A stretch of 33,728 bases of DNA from assembly GCA_000432435.1 (NCBI GenBank), contig HF993119.1, forward strand, positions 1 through 33,728, given 5' to 3'. The stretch is from Eubacterium sp. CAG:180 (lineage in GTDB: Bacteria; Bacillota; Clostridia; Oscillospirales; Acutalibacteraceae). This document shows positions 5,876-12,948 of the stretch, in pieces; position 1 is the stretch's first letter; each line of letters starts with the position of its first letter. The position numbers were made by a program, and so were the translations under genes. The notes below the pieces were generated by a model that worked only from the letters and a program-made list of their open reading frames with translations, had not been told where the DNA came from and did no database searches.

Positions 5876-7738
5876 ATGGCTAAGGTAATAGGTATTGACT
5901 TAGGTACTACAAATTCATGCGTAGCGGTTATCGAGGGCGGCGAGCCTGTTGTTATCGCAAACGCCGAGGGTGCAAGAACCACTCCGTCGGTTGTCGCTTT
6001 CTCAAAGACCGGCGAGAGAATGGTCGGCCAGGTTGCAAAGCGTCAGGCAATCACAAATCCCGAGAGAACCGTTTCTTCGATAAAGAGACATATGGGCTCG
6101 GATTATAAGGTTACCATAGACGATAAAAGCTACACTCCGCAGGAAATTTCCGCAATGATTCTTCAGAAGCTCAAGGGCGACGCAGAGAGCTATCTCGGCG
6201 GCAAGGTTACGGAGGCTGTCATTACGGTTCCCGCATATTTCACCGATTCACAGCGTCAGGCTACTAAGGACGCAGGCAAAATCGCAGGTCTTGATGTTAA
6301 GAGAATAATCAACGAGCCGACAGCCGCAGCTTTGGCTTACGGCATTGATAAGGAATCCGACCAGAAGGTAATGGTATATGACCTCGGCGGCGGTACATTC
6401 GATGTATCAATCATTGAGATGGGCGACGGCGTTCAGGAGGTTCTTGCTACGGCTGGTAATAACCACCTCGGCGGCGACGATTTCGACCAGAGAATTATCG
6501 ACTGGCTTGCAGATGAGTTCAAAAAGGAGCAGGGCGTAGACCTCCGCAATGATAAGATGGCTATGCAGAGACTTAAAGAAGCTGCCGAAAAAGCCAAGAT
6601 TGAGCTTTCCGGCGTTACCACCTCTCAGATAAGCCTTCCCTTCATCACAGCCGATGCCACAGGCCCCAAGCATCTTGAAACCACTCTTACAAGAGCTAAG
6701 TTCAACGAGATGACCGCAGACCTTGTAGAAGCTACAATGGGTCCCGTTCGTCAGGCTCTTTCGGACTCGGGTCTTAAAGCGTCCGACCTCAATAAGATTC
6801 TTCTTGTCGGCGGTTCTTCAAGAATTCCGGCAGTTCAGGAAGCTATAAAGAATTTCACGGGAGTAGAGCCGTTTAAGGGCATCAACCCCGATGAATGCGT
6901 TGCAGTCGGCGCGGCTATTCAGGGCGGCGTTTTAGGCGGCGACGTTGAGGGTATACTTCTTCTCGATGTAACTCCGCTTTCACTCGGTATCGAGACTATG
7001 GGCGGCGTTTCCACCAAGATTATCGAGAGAAATACCACAATTCCCACAAAGAAGAGTCAGATTTTCTCGACTGCTGCCGACAATCAGACCTCTGTTGAGG
7101 TTCACGTGCTTCAGGGTGAAAGAGAATTTGCTAAGGATAATAAGACCCTCGGCGTATTCCATCTCGACGGCATTATGCCCGCTCCCCGCGGCGTACCTCA
7201 GATCGAGGTTACATTTGATATCGACGCAAACGGTATAGTTCACGTTTCGGCTAAGGACCTCGGCACTCAGAAGGAACAGTCCATTTCCATAACCTCCTCT
7301 ACCAATATGTCCAAGGACGATATTGATAAGGCGGTTAAAGAAGCTGCTCAGTTTGAGGAACAGGATAAGAAGCGCAAAGAGGAGATCGATGTACGCAACG
7401 AAGCCGATCAGATGGTTTATCAGTGCGACAAGATTCTTTCCGAAAACGGCGATAAGATAAACGAATCCGACAAAAAGGACGTTGAAGATAAGCTCAACGC
7501 TCTTAAAGAGGCCTTGAAGGGCGACAATGCCGATGACATCAAGGCTAAGAAAGAAGAGCTTACTCAGAGCTTCTACAAGATTTCGGAGGAAATCTACAAG
7601 CAGGCTGCTGCGGCTCAGCAGGCAGCAGGCGGTGCTCAGCAGAACCCGGGTGCCGGCGCACAGGGCAATGCTCCCGGTCAGGACGGCTATTACGAGACAA
7701 ATTACACCGACGTTGAGGACGATCCCAACAAGAAATAA
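5876..7738 (+). CDS. dnaK: Molecular chaperone DnaK (Hsp70)
   Basis: DnaK is the ATP-dependent Hsp70 chaperone that binds unfolded polypeptides with DnaJ and GrpE. The 620-residue protein begins with the ATPase signature GIDLGTTNSCVAVIEGG; DLGGGTFDVSIIE and VLLVGGSSRIPAVQE-type motifs (seen as ILLVGGSSRIP) follow, then the substrate-binding domain (LLLDVTPLSLGIET). The N-terminal domain is of the shorter Gram-positive form. The C-terminus is Ala/Gln/Gly-rich and ends EDDPNKK. TTGGAGG lies upstream of the ATG. It is the third gene of the CIRCE operon. Two hairpins without T runs separate it from dnaJ. Confidence 0.98.
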   Translation: MAKVIGIDLGTTNSCVAVIEGGEPVVIANAEGARTTPSVVAFSKTGERMVGQVAKRQAITNPERTVSSIKRHMGSDYKVTIDDKSYTPQEISAMILQKLKGDAESYLGGKVTEAVITVPAYFTDSQRQATKDAGKIAGLDVKRIINEPTAAALAYGIDKESDQKVMVYDLGGGTFDVSIIEMGDGVQEVLATAGNNHLGGDDFDQRIIDWLADEFKKEQGVDLRNDKMAMQRLKEAAEKAKIELSGVTTSQISLPFITADATGPKHLETTLTRAKFNEMTADLVEATMGPVRQALSDSGLKASDLNKILLVGGSSRIPAVQEAIKNFTGVEPFKGINPDECVAVGAAIQGGVLGGDVEGILLLDVTPLSLGIETMGGVSTKIIERNTTIPTKKSQIFSTAADNQTSVEVHVLQGEREFAKDNKTLGVFHLDGIMPAPRGVPQIEVTFDIDANGIVHVSAKDLGTQKEQSISITSSTNMSKDDIDKAVKEAAQFEEQDKKRKEEIDVRNEADQMVYQCDKILSENGDKINESDKKDVEDKLNALKEALKGDNADDIKAKKEELTQSFYKISEEIYKQAAAAQQAAGGAQQNPGAGAQGNAPGQDGYYETNYTDVEDDPNKK

Positions 7739-7748
7739 TCACTTTTAT

Positions 7749-7832
7749 CCGCTTTCTCTCCTGCCCTTTTTTGGGGAGAAGGCGGTAATGTGTTATTTCA
7801 AATATACTATAAACAGCGGCGCCGACGGCGCC
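7749..7832 (+). other. Two RNA hairpins in the dnaK-dnaJ spacer
   Basis: CCGCTTTCTCTCC (7749-7761) pairs with GGGGAGAAGGCGG (7773-7785), giving 13 bp with two G-U pairs. GGCGCC (7818-7823) pairs with GGCGCC (7827-7832) across a GAC loop and ends two bases before the dnaJ ribosome site CGGAG. Neither is followed by a T run, so they are not terminators. They could stabilise or process the mRNA, or reduce dnaJ translation relative to dnaK. Confidence 0.5.
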
Positions 7833-7848
7833 ACGGAGTGATTGTTAT

Positions 7849-9006
7849 ATGGCAGAAAAAAGAGATTATTACGAAGTCCTCGGCGTAAGTAAAAACGCCA
7901 CCGAAGATGAGATAAAAAAAGCATATCGCCAAACTGCTAAAAAATATCATCCCGACTTAAACCCCGGCAACAAAGAGGCCGAGGAAAAGTTCAAGGAGGC
8001 TAACGAGGCATACGAGGTTCTCTCTGACCCTCAGAAAAAAGCGCGTTATGACCAGTTCGGCCATGCAGGCGTAGACCCGAATTACGGGGCAGGAGCGCAG
8101 GGGGGAGCATACGGCGGAGCAGGCTTTGATTTTGACCTCGGCGATATATTCAGCAATATTTTCGGCGGAGGGTTCGGCGGCGGCTTCGGCGGAGGCAATT
8201 CAAACCCCAACGCACCTCAGCGCGGTACCGATACTCAGGCTACTGTTACCGTATCGTTTGAAGAGGCGGCAAAGGGCTGTAAGCGTGATGTCACATACAG
8301 CAGAATAGAGGTCTGCGACGAATGTCACGGCAGCGGTGCCGCTCCCGGTACTTCTCCCAAAACGTGCCCGGATTGTCACGGCAAAGGTCAGATTACATCT
8401 TCGCAGAGAACTCCGTTCGGTATGTTTCAGACTCAAAAAGCCTGTCCGAAGTGTAACGGAAAAGGTACGATTATTGACTCGCCCTGCAAAAAATGTCACG
8501 GCGCGGGAAGAATTCGTAAGACCGCAACGCTCACCGTTGATATTCCGGCGGGTATTGACGACCGTCAGATTATAAATGCGCGCGGTCAGGGCAACAAGGG
8601 CGCAAACGGCGGCCCGGCAGGCGATCTTCGCATCGCGGTAAACGTACGTCCTCACCCGATATTCGAGCGTGACGGCTACAATGTTTGGGTTGAGATGCAT
8701 ATAAGCTTCCCTGCGGCAGCTCTCGGCTGCGAGCTTCAGGTTCCGACTCTTGACGGCAAGGTTAAATACAACGTACCCGCAGGCACTCAGAGCGGAACGG
8801 TATTTAAGCTTAAAAACCGCGGTATCCAGAGCCTTAACGGCAGAGGTCACGGCGACGAGCTTGTCAGAGTTATCGTTGATGTTCCGCGAGAGTTGACTTC
8901 GGAGCAAAAAGAGCTTATGAAACAGCTTGACGCTTCTTTCGGAAATCCCGCAAATTACGGTAAGGAAGAAGAGAAAAAGGGCTTCTTCGGCAAAAGAAAA
9001 AAATAA
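7849..9006 (+). CDS. dnaJ: Chaperone DnaJ (Hsp40)
   Basis: DnaJ stimulates the DnaK ATPase and delivers substrates. The 385-residue protein is a full type I Hsp40: J domain with HPD at residues 34-36, a Gly/Phe-rich linker (about 74-125), the zinc domain with four CxxCxGxG modules (CDECHGSG, CPDCHGKG, CPKCNGKG, CKKCHGAG), and two C-terminal beta domains. A ribosome site (CGGAG) precedes the ATG but adjoins a stable GC hairpin. It is the last gene of the CIRCE operon; a terminator follows 27 bases after the stop. Confidence 0.98.
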   Translation: MAEKRDYYEVLGVSKNATEDEIKKAYRQTAKKYHPDLNPGNKEAEEKFKEANEAYEVLSDPQKKARYDQFGHAGVDPNYGAGAQGGAYGGAGFDFDLGDIFSNIFGGGFGGGFGGGNSNPNAPQRGTDTQATVTVSFEEAAKGCKRDVTYSRIEVCDECHGSGAAPGTSPKTCPDCHGKGQITSSQRTPFGMFQTQKACPKCNGKGTIIDSPCKKCHGAGRIRKTATLTVDIPAGIDDRQIINARGQGNKGANGGPAGDLRIAVNVRPHPIFERDGYNVWVEMHISFPAAALGCELQVPTLDGKVKYNVPAGTQSGTVFKLKNRGIQSLNGRGHGDELVRVIVDVPRELTSEQKELMKQLDASFGNPANYGKEEEKKGFFGKRKK

Positions 9007-9007
9007 C

Positions 9008-9036
9008 TTTAAAACATAACGTGTTTATGTTAAAAT
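9008..9036 (+). promoter_or_regulatory. Possible promoter of dut-prmA inside the dnaJ terminator
   Basis: TTTAAA (9008-9013) and TAAAAT (9031-9036) are 17 bases apart, with TG in the extended -10 position (9028-9029). The predicted start, near 9043, is within the left arm of the terminator. A transcript from here would start too late to form the full stem and would escape termination. The -35 is weak. Confidence 0.4.
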
Positions 9037-9070
9037 AAAGGATAGTGTTAAAACTATCCTTTATTTTTTT
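9033..9070 (+). terminator. Intrinsic terminator of the heat-shock operon
   Basis: AAATAAAGGATAG (9033-9045) and CTATCCTTTATTT (9054-9066) form a perfect 13-bp stem with an eight-base loop; the T run continues to 9070. It ends the hrcA-grpE-dnaK-dnaJ transcript before dut. Confidence 0.88.
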
Positions 9071-9087
9071 CAGAGAGGAATTTGTTT

Positions 9088-9531
9088 ATGGAAACCTTAA
9101 AAATCAAAAAACTCGACCCCGACGCCAAGGTCCCCGAAAGAGCAACCTCCGGCAGTGCCGGTCTTGATTTGTGCGCTCTTTTAAAAGAACCGCTCACCCT
9201 TTCCTGCGGAGATACTGCGGTGATTCCGACGGGTCTTGCCATTGAAATACCGTCAAGCGAATATGCGGCGTTTATTTTTGCGCGCAGCGGTCTTTCGGTA
9301 AAACACGGCATAGGACTCCTCAATTCCGTAGGCGTTATAGACAGCGATTACCGCGGTGAGCTCAAGGTAGGCGTTATAAATCAAAAACGCGAGAGCTACA
9401 CAATTATGCCGGGCGAGAGAATAGCTCAGCTTGTAATAATGCCGGTATCGTGTATGCCCGTTTGCGAGGTTTCGGAGCTTTCCGATACAGACCGCGGCGA
9501 GGGCGGCTTCGGCTCCACCGGCAAAAAATAA
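9088..9531 (+). CDS. dut: dUTP diphosphatase
   Basis: This trimeric dUTPase hydrolyses dUTP to dUMP and pyrophosphate, keeping uracil out of DNA and feeding thymidylate synthesis. All five family motifs are present in the 147 residues: SAGLDL (23-28), RSGLS (66-70), GVIDSDYRG (82-90, with the catalytic Asp), GERIAQLV (109-116) and RGEGGFGSTG (136-145). ATG at 9088 has GAGAGGAA seven bases before it, and is preferred to the TTG at 9082. It lies between dnaJ and prmA, which are more often direct neighbours; a terminator before it shows it is not simply part of the heat-shock transcript. Confidence 0.96.
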   Translation: METLKIKKLDPDAKVPERATSGSAGLDLCALLKEPLTLSCGDTAVIPTGLAIEIPSSEYAAFIFARSGLSVKHGIGLLNSVGVIDSDYRGELKVGVINQKRESYTIMPGERIAQLVIMPVSCMPVCEVSELSDTDRGEGGFGSTGKK

Positions 9532-9546
9532 TAAAAGGACTTTAAA

Positions 9547-10482
9547 ATGAATTGGACTGAAATTTCACTTGAGATAAACGCCGATGACATTGATAAGGCG
9601 GCGGCAATTGCCAATATGACCGTTCCCTACGGAATATACATCGAGGATTACAGAAATCTCGAAGAGGAAACCTGGGAGATTGCAAATATCGACCTCATTG
9701 ATGAAGAGTTGCTGAAAAAAGACCGTACAAAGGGCTTTATCCACATATATATTCCCGAAGACGAAAATCCGAGCGAGGCGGTTTCGTATCTCAGCGAGAG
9801 GCTGAAGGCGGAAAATATACCAAATAAAATAGACCTCTCCGTTTGCAAAAACGAGGATTGGGAAAATAATTGGAAAGAGTATTTCAAACCGCTCAAAATA
9901 GGCGATAAGCTTCTTATAAGACCGCTGTGGATTGATGATTACGATAATTCCGACAATCGTGCCGTGCTCTCTATAGAGCCGGGGCTTGCCTTCGGCACGG
10001 GCGGACATAATACCACCAAGCTATGCCTTGAAGCTCTTGAAAAATATGTGAAAAAAGGCTCGTCCGTTCTTGATACGGGTTGCGGAAGCGGTATATTGTC
10101 AATTGCGTCGCTTCTTTTCGGAGCGGAAAAAGCGGTCGGTGTTGATATAGATGAGCTGGCTGTTAAAACCGCCCGTGAAAACGGCAGGGTAAACGGCTTT
10201 ACCGAGCCCGAATTTACGGTTATATGCGGCAATCTTGCAGATAAGGTAACGGGTAAATTTGACGTTGTCGCGGCAAATATCGTGGCGGATGTCGTTATGA
10301 TGTTTTCGTCACAGGTGGGTGCGTTTATGAAGGACGACGCCGTTTTTATTACTTCCGGCATTATAGCGCCGCGCGCGGACGAAGTAAAAGCAAAGCTCTG
10401 TGAAAACGGGTTTAACATAATCGAAACACGCCGTGACGGCGATTGGTATTGTTTTGTATGTAACAGACGCTGCGGTGAATAA
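9547..10482 (+). CDS. prmA: Ribosomal protein L11 methyltransferase
   Basis: PrmA trimethylates ribosomal protein L11 with S-adenosylmethionine. The 311-residue protein has the N-terminal L11-recognition domain (about 1-110, including NWKEYFKPLKIGD) and a Rossmann methyltransferase domain with DTGCGSGILSIA (residues 176-187) and AANIVADVV, the equivalent of the family NIL/NPPY-like motif. GLAFGTGGHNTTKLC just before it is highly diagnostic. AAAAGGAC precedes the ATG. It commonly follows dnaJ in Firmicutes; here dut intervenes 15 bases upstream and probably shares the transcript. Confidence 0.96.
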   Translation: MNWTEISLEINADDIDKAAAIANMTVPYGIYIEDYRNLEEETWEIANIDLIDEELLKKDRTKGFIHIYIPEDENPSEAVSYLSERLKAENIPNKIDLSVCKNEDWENNWKEYFKPLKIGDKLLIRPLWIDDYDNSDNRAVLSIEPGLAFGTGGHNTTKLCLEALEKYVKKGSSVLDTGCGSGILSIASLLFGAEKAVGVDIDELAVKTARENGRVNGFTEPEFTVICGNLADKVTGKFDVVAANIVADVVMMFSSQVGAFMKDDAVFITSGIIAPRADEVKAKLCENGFNIIETRRDGDWYCFVCNRRCGE

Positions 10483-10496
10483 ATCCATGTAAAATC

Positions 10497-10520
10497 AAAC
10501 GGCGGTTTTTCCGCCGTTTT
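10497..10520 (+). terminator. Intrinsic terminator after prmA
   Basis: AAACGGCGG (10497-10505) pairs with CCGCCGTTT (10511-10519) around a TTTTT loop; the tail T run is only four bases, so termination may be partial. Confidence 0.7.
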
Positions 10521-10593
10521 GCGTGTTTCAAGGAGAAAATACCTTTGCCTTGCGGCAAATGACATCAAAAAACCGAAAAGGAAAATTGTGCTG

Positions 10594-10622
10594 TTGCTAA
10601 ATATCACAAATTGTGATAATAT
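10594..10622 (+). promoter_or_regulatory. Promoter with embedded palindrome before the DUF4358 gene
   Basis: TTGCTA (10594-10599) and TAATAT (10617-10622) are 17 bases apart; GATAAT at 10615-10620 with TGT before it is an alternative extended -10. The spacer contains the perfect palindrome ATCACAAATTGTGAT (10603-10617). A protein bound there would sit between -35 and -10, so it is a candidate operator. The leader to the chosen ATG is about 85 bases. Confidence 0.5.
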
Positions 10623-10712
10623 TTATAAGTTGTTTTGCGGCTTGCGGCTTTAAACTGTATTTGGGGTAGCTTATTAAAAATCCACCGTTATGTACGGAAA
10701 AGGAATTTGCTT

Positions 10713-11240
10713 ATGTCACAAGGGAGCAAAAAGAAGAAGGGGATAGCACTTGCATTAGTACTGCTGCTCGTGATGTCGGCTCTTGCTGTCGTTGTTTTCG
10801 GCAAAGGCTATATACGTAATAAGAACAGGGGCAGATCGCCGCATGTTATTTCGGCGTCATCGGCGGAGCAGATAGCGGAGCGAATTATATCGGAAACATC
10901 TCTCGCCGGCATTGTGAAGCTTCAAAATGAGCAAGTCGGCAATTACTACGGCGTGCCTGTCGCAATTATTGAGAATTCAGCGGTATACAAAAGCTCATCG
11001 GCGCTGTCAGCGGATGAAATCGCGGTGTTCAGGGTGAGCAGCGAGGCCGAAAAAAAGATTGCGGCGTCGGCTGTTGACGGCAGACTTTCGGATTGCCGCA
11101 GCTCTTATTCCACACTCAGCTCCGACGAAAACAGAAAAATAGATAATTGTCTTGTCGAGGTAAGCGGTGACTATGTTATTATGGTTATTTGCGGCGACCC
11201 CGGTAAGGCGTCCGAAGCAATATCGGAATTTTATAAATAA
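10713..11240 (+). CDS. DUF4358 domain protein, membrane-anchored
   Basis: This 175-residue protein starts with a Lys-rich segment and one hydrophobic helix (about residues 9-29), which acts as an N-terminal membrane anchor; there is no lipobox cysteine. The outer part (SADEIAVFRVSSEAEKKIAA, then a conserved NCLVEVSGDYVIMVICGD-like strand pattern) resembles DUF4358, a family of secreted or anchored proteins of unknown function in Clostridia. ATG at 10713 has AAAAGGAA seven bases upstream; the reading frame extends to a TTG-type start at 10635, but that stretch lies inside the leader and is not supported. ychF starts 16 bases after the stop and may be co-transcribed. Confidence 0.65.
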   Translation: MSQGSKKKKGIALALVLLLVMSALAVVVFGKGYIRNKNRGRSPHVISASSAEQIAERIISETSLAGIVKLQNEQVGNYYGVPVAIIENSAVYKSSSALSADEIAVFRVSSEAEKKIAASAVDGRLSDCRSSYSTLSSDENRKIDNCLVEVSGDYVIMVICGDPGKASEAISEFYK

Positions 11241-11256
11241 AGGATGTAAATTCATA

Positions 11257-12351
11257 ATGAAACTTGGTATCGTAGGTTTGCCGAACGTAGGCAAGAGTAC
11301 GCTTTTTAATGCTATAACCAATGCAGGCGCCGAGGTTGCAAACTATGCGTTCTGCACTATTGAGCCTAATGTAGGCGTTGTGGCTGTGCCCGATTACAGA
11401 CTTGACGAGCTTGCCAAAATGTATTCGCCTAAAAAAATAACTCCCGCGGTAATCGAATTTGTCGATATAGCGGGTCTTGTAAAAGGTGCCTCCAAGGGTG
11501 AGGGTCTCGGTAATAAGTTTCTGTCGCATATCCGCGAGGTTGACGCTGTTATACACGTTGTACGATGCTTTGATAACGACGACATAATGCACGTCAGCGG
11601 CTCGGTTGACCCGAAAAGAGACATTGAAACCATAAATCTTGAGCTCATTCTCTCCGATCTTGAGATTCTTGACCGCCGTATAGACCGTACCGCAAAGGCG
11701 GCTAAGGGCGATAAGAGCCTTCTTACGGAACTCGAGTTTTTAAAACGTCTTAAAACGGAGCTCGAAAACGGCGTCAGTGCCCGTGCTGTGGAGGCGGACG
11801 ACGATGAAAAGGCCATATTGGCGGATATAGGTTTGCTTTCCGCAAAGCCCGTAATTTATGCTTGCAATATGAGCGAAGATGATTTTGCTTCGAATATTGA
11901 AAATAACGAGAGATATAAAGCCGTTTGTGAAATAGCAAAGGCAGAGGGTGCCGAAGTGCTTCCGATATGTGCCGAGCTTGAAGCGGAAATTTCGTCTCTC
12001 TCAAAAGAGGAAAAGGAAATGTTCCTGTCGGACGCCGGCATTGAGAGCGGCGGACTCGATATGCTTATACAGCGTTCATACAACTTGCTCGGACTCATAT
12101 CTTACCTCACCGCAGGCGAACCCGAGGTCAGAGCGTGGACAATAAAGAAAGGTACCAAGGCTCCTCAGGCGGCAGGTAAAATACACTCCGATTTTGAGCG
12201 CGGCTTTATTCGTGCCGAAGTTATCTCTTTTGACGAGCTTATGGCGTGCGGTTCGATGCAGGCTGCAAAGGAAAAGGGCAAAATACGCTCCGAGGGCAAG
12301 GACTATGTTATGCAGGACGGAGATATAGTTCTTTTCAGATTTAACGTCTGA
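11257..12351 (+). CDS. ychF: Redox-regulated ribosome-binding ATPase YchF
   Basis: YchF (OLA1 family) is an Obg-like P-loop protein that prefers ATP to GTP and binds ribosomes. The 364 residues match the family length. GLPNVGKS (7-14) is the P-loop, DIAGLVKGASKGEGLGN the switch II region, and NMSE the atypical G4 motif that explains loss of guanine specificity. A coiled-coil and a C-terminal TGS domain (AWTIKKGTKAPQAAGKIH, then GKDYVMQDGDIVLFRF) follow. ATG at 11257 has AAAGGATG upstream; the 30-codon extension in the same frame overlaps the preceding gene and lacks homology. Its exact cellular role is still debated. Confidence 0.97.
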   Translation: MKLGIVGLPNVGKSTLFNAITNAGAEVANYAFCTIEPNVGVVAVPDYRLDELAKMYSPKKITPAVIEFVDIAGLVKGASKGEGLGNKFLSHIREVDAVIHVVRCFDNDDIMHVSGSVDPKRDIETINLELILSDLEILDRRIDRTAKAAKGDKSLLTELEFLKRLKTELENGVSARAVEADDDEKAILADIGLLSAKPVIYACNMSEDDFASNIENNERYKAVCEIAKAEGAEVLPICAELEAEISSLSKEEKEMFLSDAGIESGGLDMLIQRSYNLLGLISYLTAGEPEVRAWTIKKGTKAPQAAGKIHSDFERGFIRAEVISFDELMACGSMQAAKEKGKIRSEGKDYVMQDGDIVLFRFNV

Positions 12352-12363
12352 GATATAAAAATG

Positions 12364-12397
12364 CTTCGTGCGGTCGATATGCTTCGTCCGCACGAAG
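12364..12397 (+). terminator. Hairpin between ychF and tRNA-Arg, weak or no terminator
   Basis: CTTCGTGCGG (12364-12373) and CCGCACGAAG (12388-12397) form a perfect 10-bp stem with a 14-base loop. Only a broken T-rich stretch follows, so termination may be partial. I see no clear promoter directly before the tRNA, so read-through from ychF and processing at this hairpin is possible. Confidence 0.4.
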
Positions 12398-12418
12398 AAG
12401 TTGTGTTTTATTTAATAT

Positions 12419-12495
12419 GCGCCTGTAGCTCATTTGGATAGAGCGTCAGACTCCGACTCTGAAGGCGGCTGGTTCGAATCCAGTCAGGCGCGCCA
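12419..12495 (+). tRNA. tRNA-Arg (anticodon CCG)
   Basis: The acceptor arms GCGCCTG (12419-12425) and CAGGCGC (12485-12491) pair fully; G is the discriminator base and CCA is encoded (12493-12495). The D arm (GCTC with GAGC), the anticodon stem TCAGA/TCTGA around loop CTCCGAC, and the T arm GCTGG-TTCGAAT-CCAGT (one G-T pair) are all present. Anticodon CCG reads the arginine codon CGG. Confidence 0.97.
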
Positions 12496-12531
12496 GAAAA
12501 GGACAGATTTCGTTAGAAATCTGTCCTTTTC
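12496..12531. terminator. Perfect 16-bp palindrome abutting the tRNA CCA, likely terminator
   Basis: GAAAAGGACAGATTTC (12496-12511), loop GTTA, and its exact complement (12516-12531) begin at the base after the tRNA CCA. Four T near the end of the right arm allow termination on the plus strand, and the symmetric A tract allows it on the minus strand. The symmetry is greater than a terminator needs, so it may instead belong to the hairpin array that follows. Confidence 0.6.
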
Positions 12532-12534
12532 AAC

Positions 12535-12702
12535 TAAATCCACCCTTGCGGGTGGGTGAAATATTGCTTCGCAATATGAAATACGCTTTCAGCGTATGAA
12601 ATCGCTGCGGCGATGGGTGGATTTAATTTCATTTTCTGCGTAGCCGAAAATTTCATCAAAACCGTAGGTTTTGATTTCATCGTGAGCAACGCGAACGATT
12701 TC
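12535..12702. repeat. Array of short palindromes joined by GAA/TTC linkers
   Basis: No gene is supported here. The left half holds CCACCC-TTGC-GGGTGG (12540-12555), ATATTGC-TTC-GCAATAT (12561-12577), ATACGCT-TTC-AGCGTAT (12581-12597) and ATCGC-TGCG-GCGAT (12601-12614), joined by GAA at 12558, 12578 and 12598, a strict 20-base period. An outer 11-bp stem (TAAATCCACCC at 12535-12545 with its complement at 12615-12625) encloses them. The right half holds ATTTTC/GAAAAT (12631-12651), ATCAAAACC-GTA-GGTTTTGAT (12655-12675) and ATCGT/ACGAT (12679-12699), joined by TTC. It could be a mobile palindromic element, a structured RNA or a protein-binding array. Only one copy is in the window. Confidence 0.6.
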
Positions 12703-12775
12703 ATTAAAAATTCCGAGAGTTCAACTCTATCCACAAAAAACATAAAAACATCTTTTCTGTACCCCACAGCCAAAG

Positions 12776-12806
12776 CGGTAAATCTCTGATGAGATTTACC
12801 GTTTTT
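12776..12806 (+). terminator. Intrinsic terminator after the palindrome array
   Basis: CGGTAAATCTC (12776-12786), loop TGAT, and GAGATTTACCG (12791-12801) form a perfect 11-bp stem followed by TTTTT. With no gene between the tRNA and this site, it suggests that something across 12532-12775 is transcribed. From 12807 to 12948 I see only a weak possible promoter (TTGTAT at 12839, GATAAA at 12862, spacing 17) for the DUF3343 gene. Confidence 0.85.
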
Positions 12807-12948
12807 ATTTGCTTTATATACTTGATTTTACCTCGGCTTTGTATTGTTCGGCTCTTTTTCGGATAAACGGTACCGCGGCGCGGTAAAACGCATAATATGT
12901 AAAAGACAAGTGTGTTTAATTTCTTTATTTGAGGGGAATGAAATATAT

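Noticed and set aside
8200..8907. Minus-strand 235-codon ORF inside dnaJ
   Set aside because: It is opposite a certain dnaJ gene, has no homology and no ribosome site; it is a shadow of codon usage.
9939..10607. Minus-strand 222-codon ORF across prmA
   Set aside because: It is a shadow of prmA, with a low-complexity Ser/Phe-rich translation.
10603..10617. Rex or CRP/FNR operator
   Set aside because: The palindrome has TCACAA before TTGTGA, the reverse of the CRP/FNR order and unlike the TTGTTAA-type Rex site of Clostridia.
12535..12702. CRISPR array
   Set aside because: The regular spacing comes from self-complementary units with different arms; there is no constant direct repeat of 24 or more bases and no cas gene.
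12534..12773. Minus-strand ORF of 79 codons across the palindrome array
   Set aside because: Its translation follows the palindrome and linker sequence, has no ribosome site and no sensible composition; the DNA is explained by the repeat.
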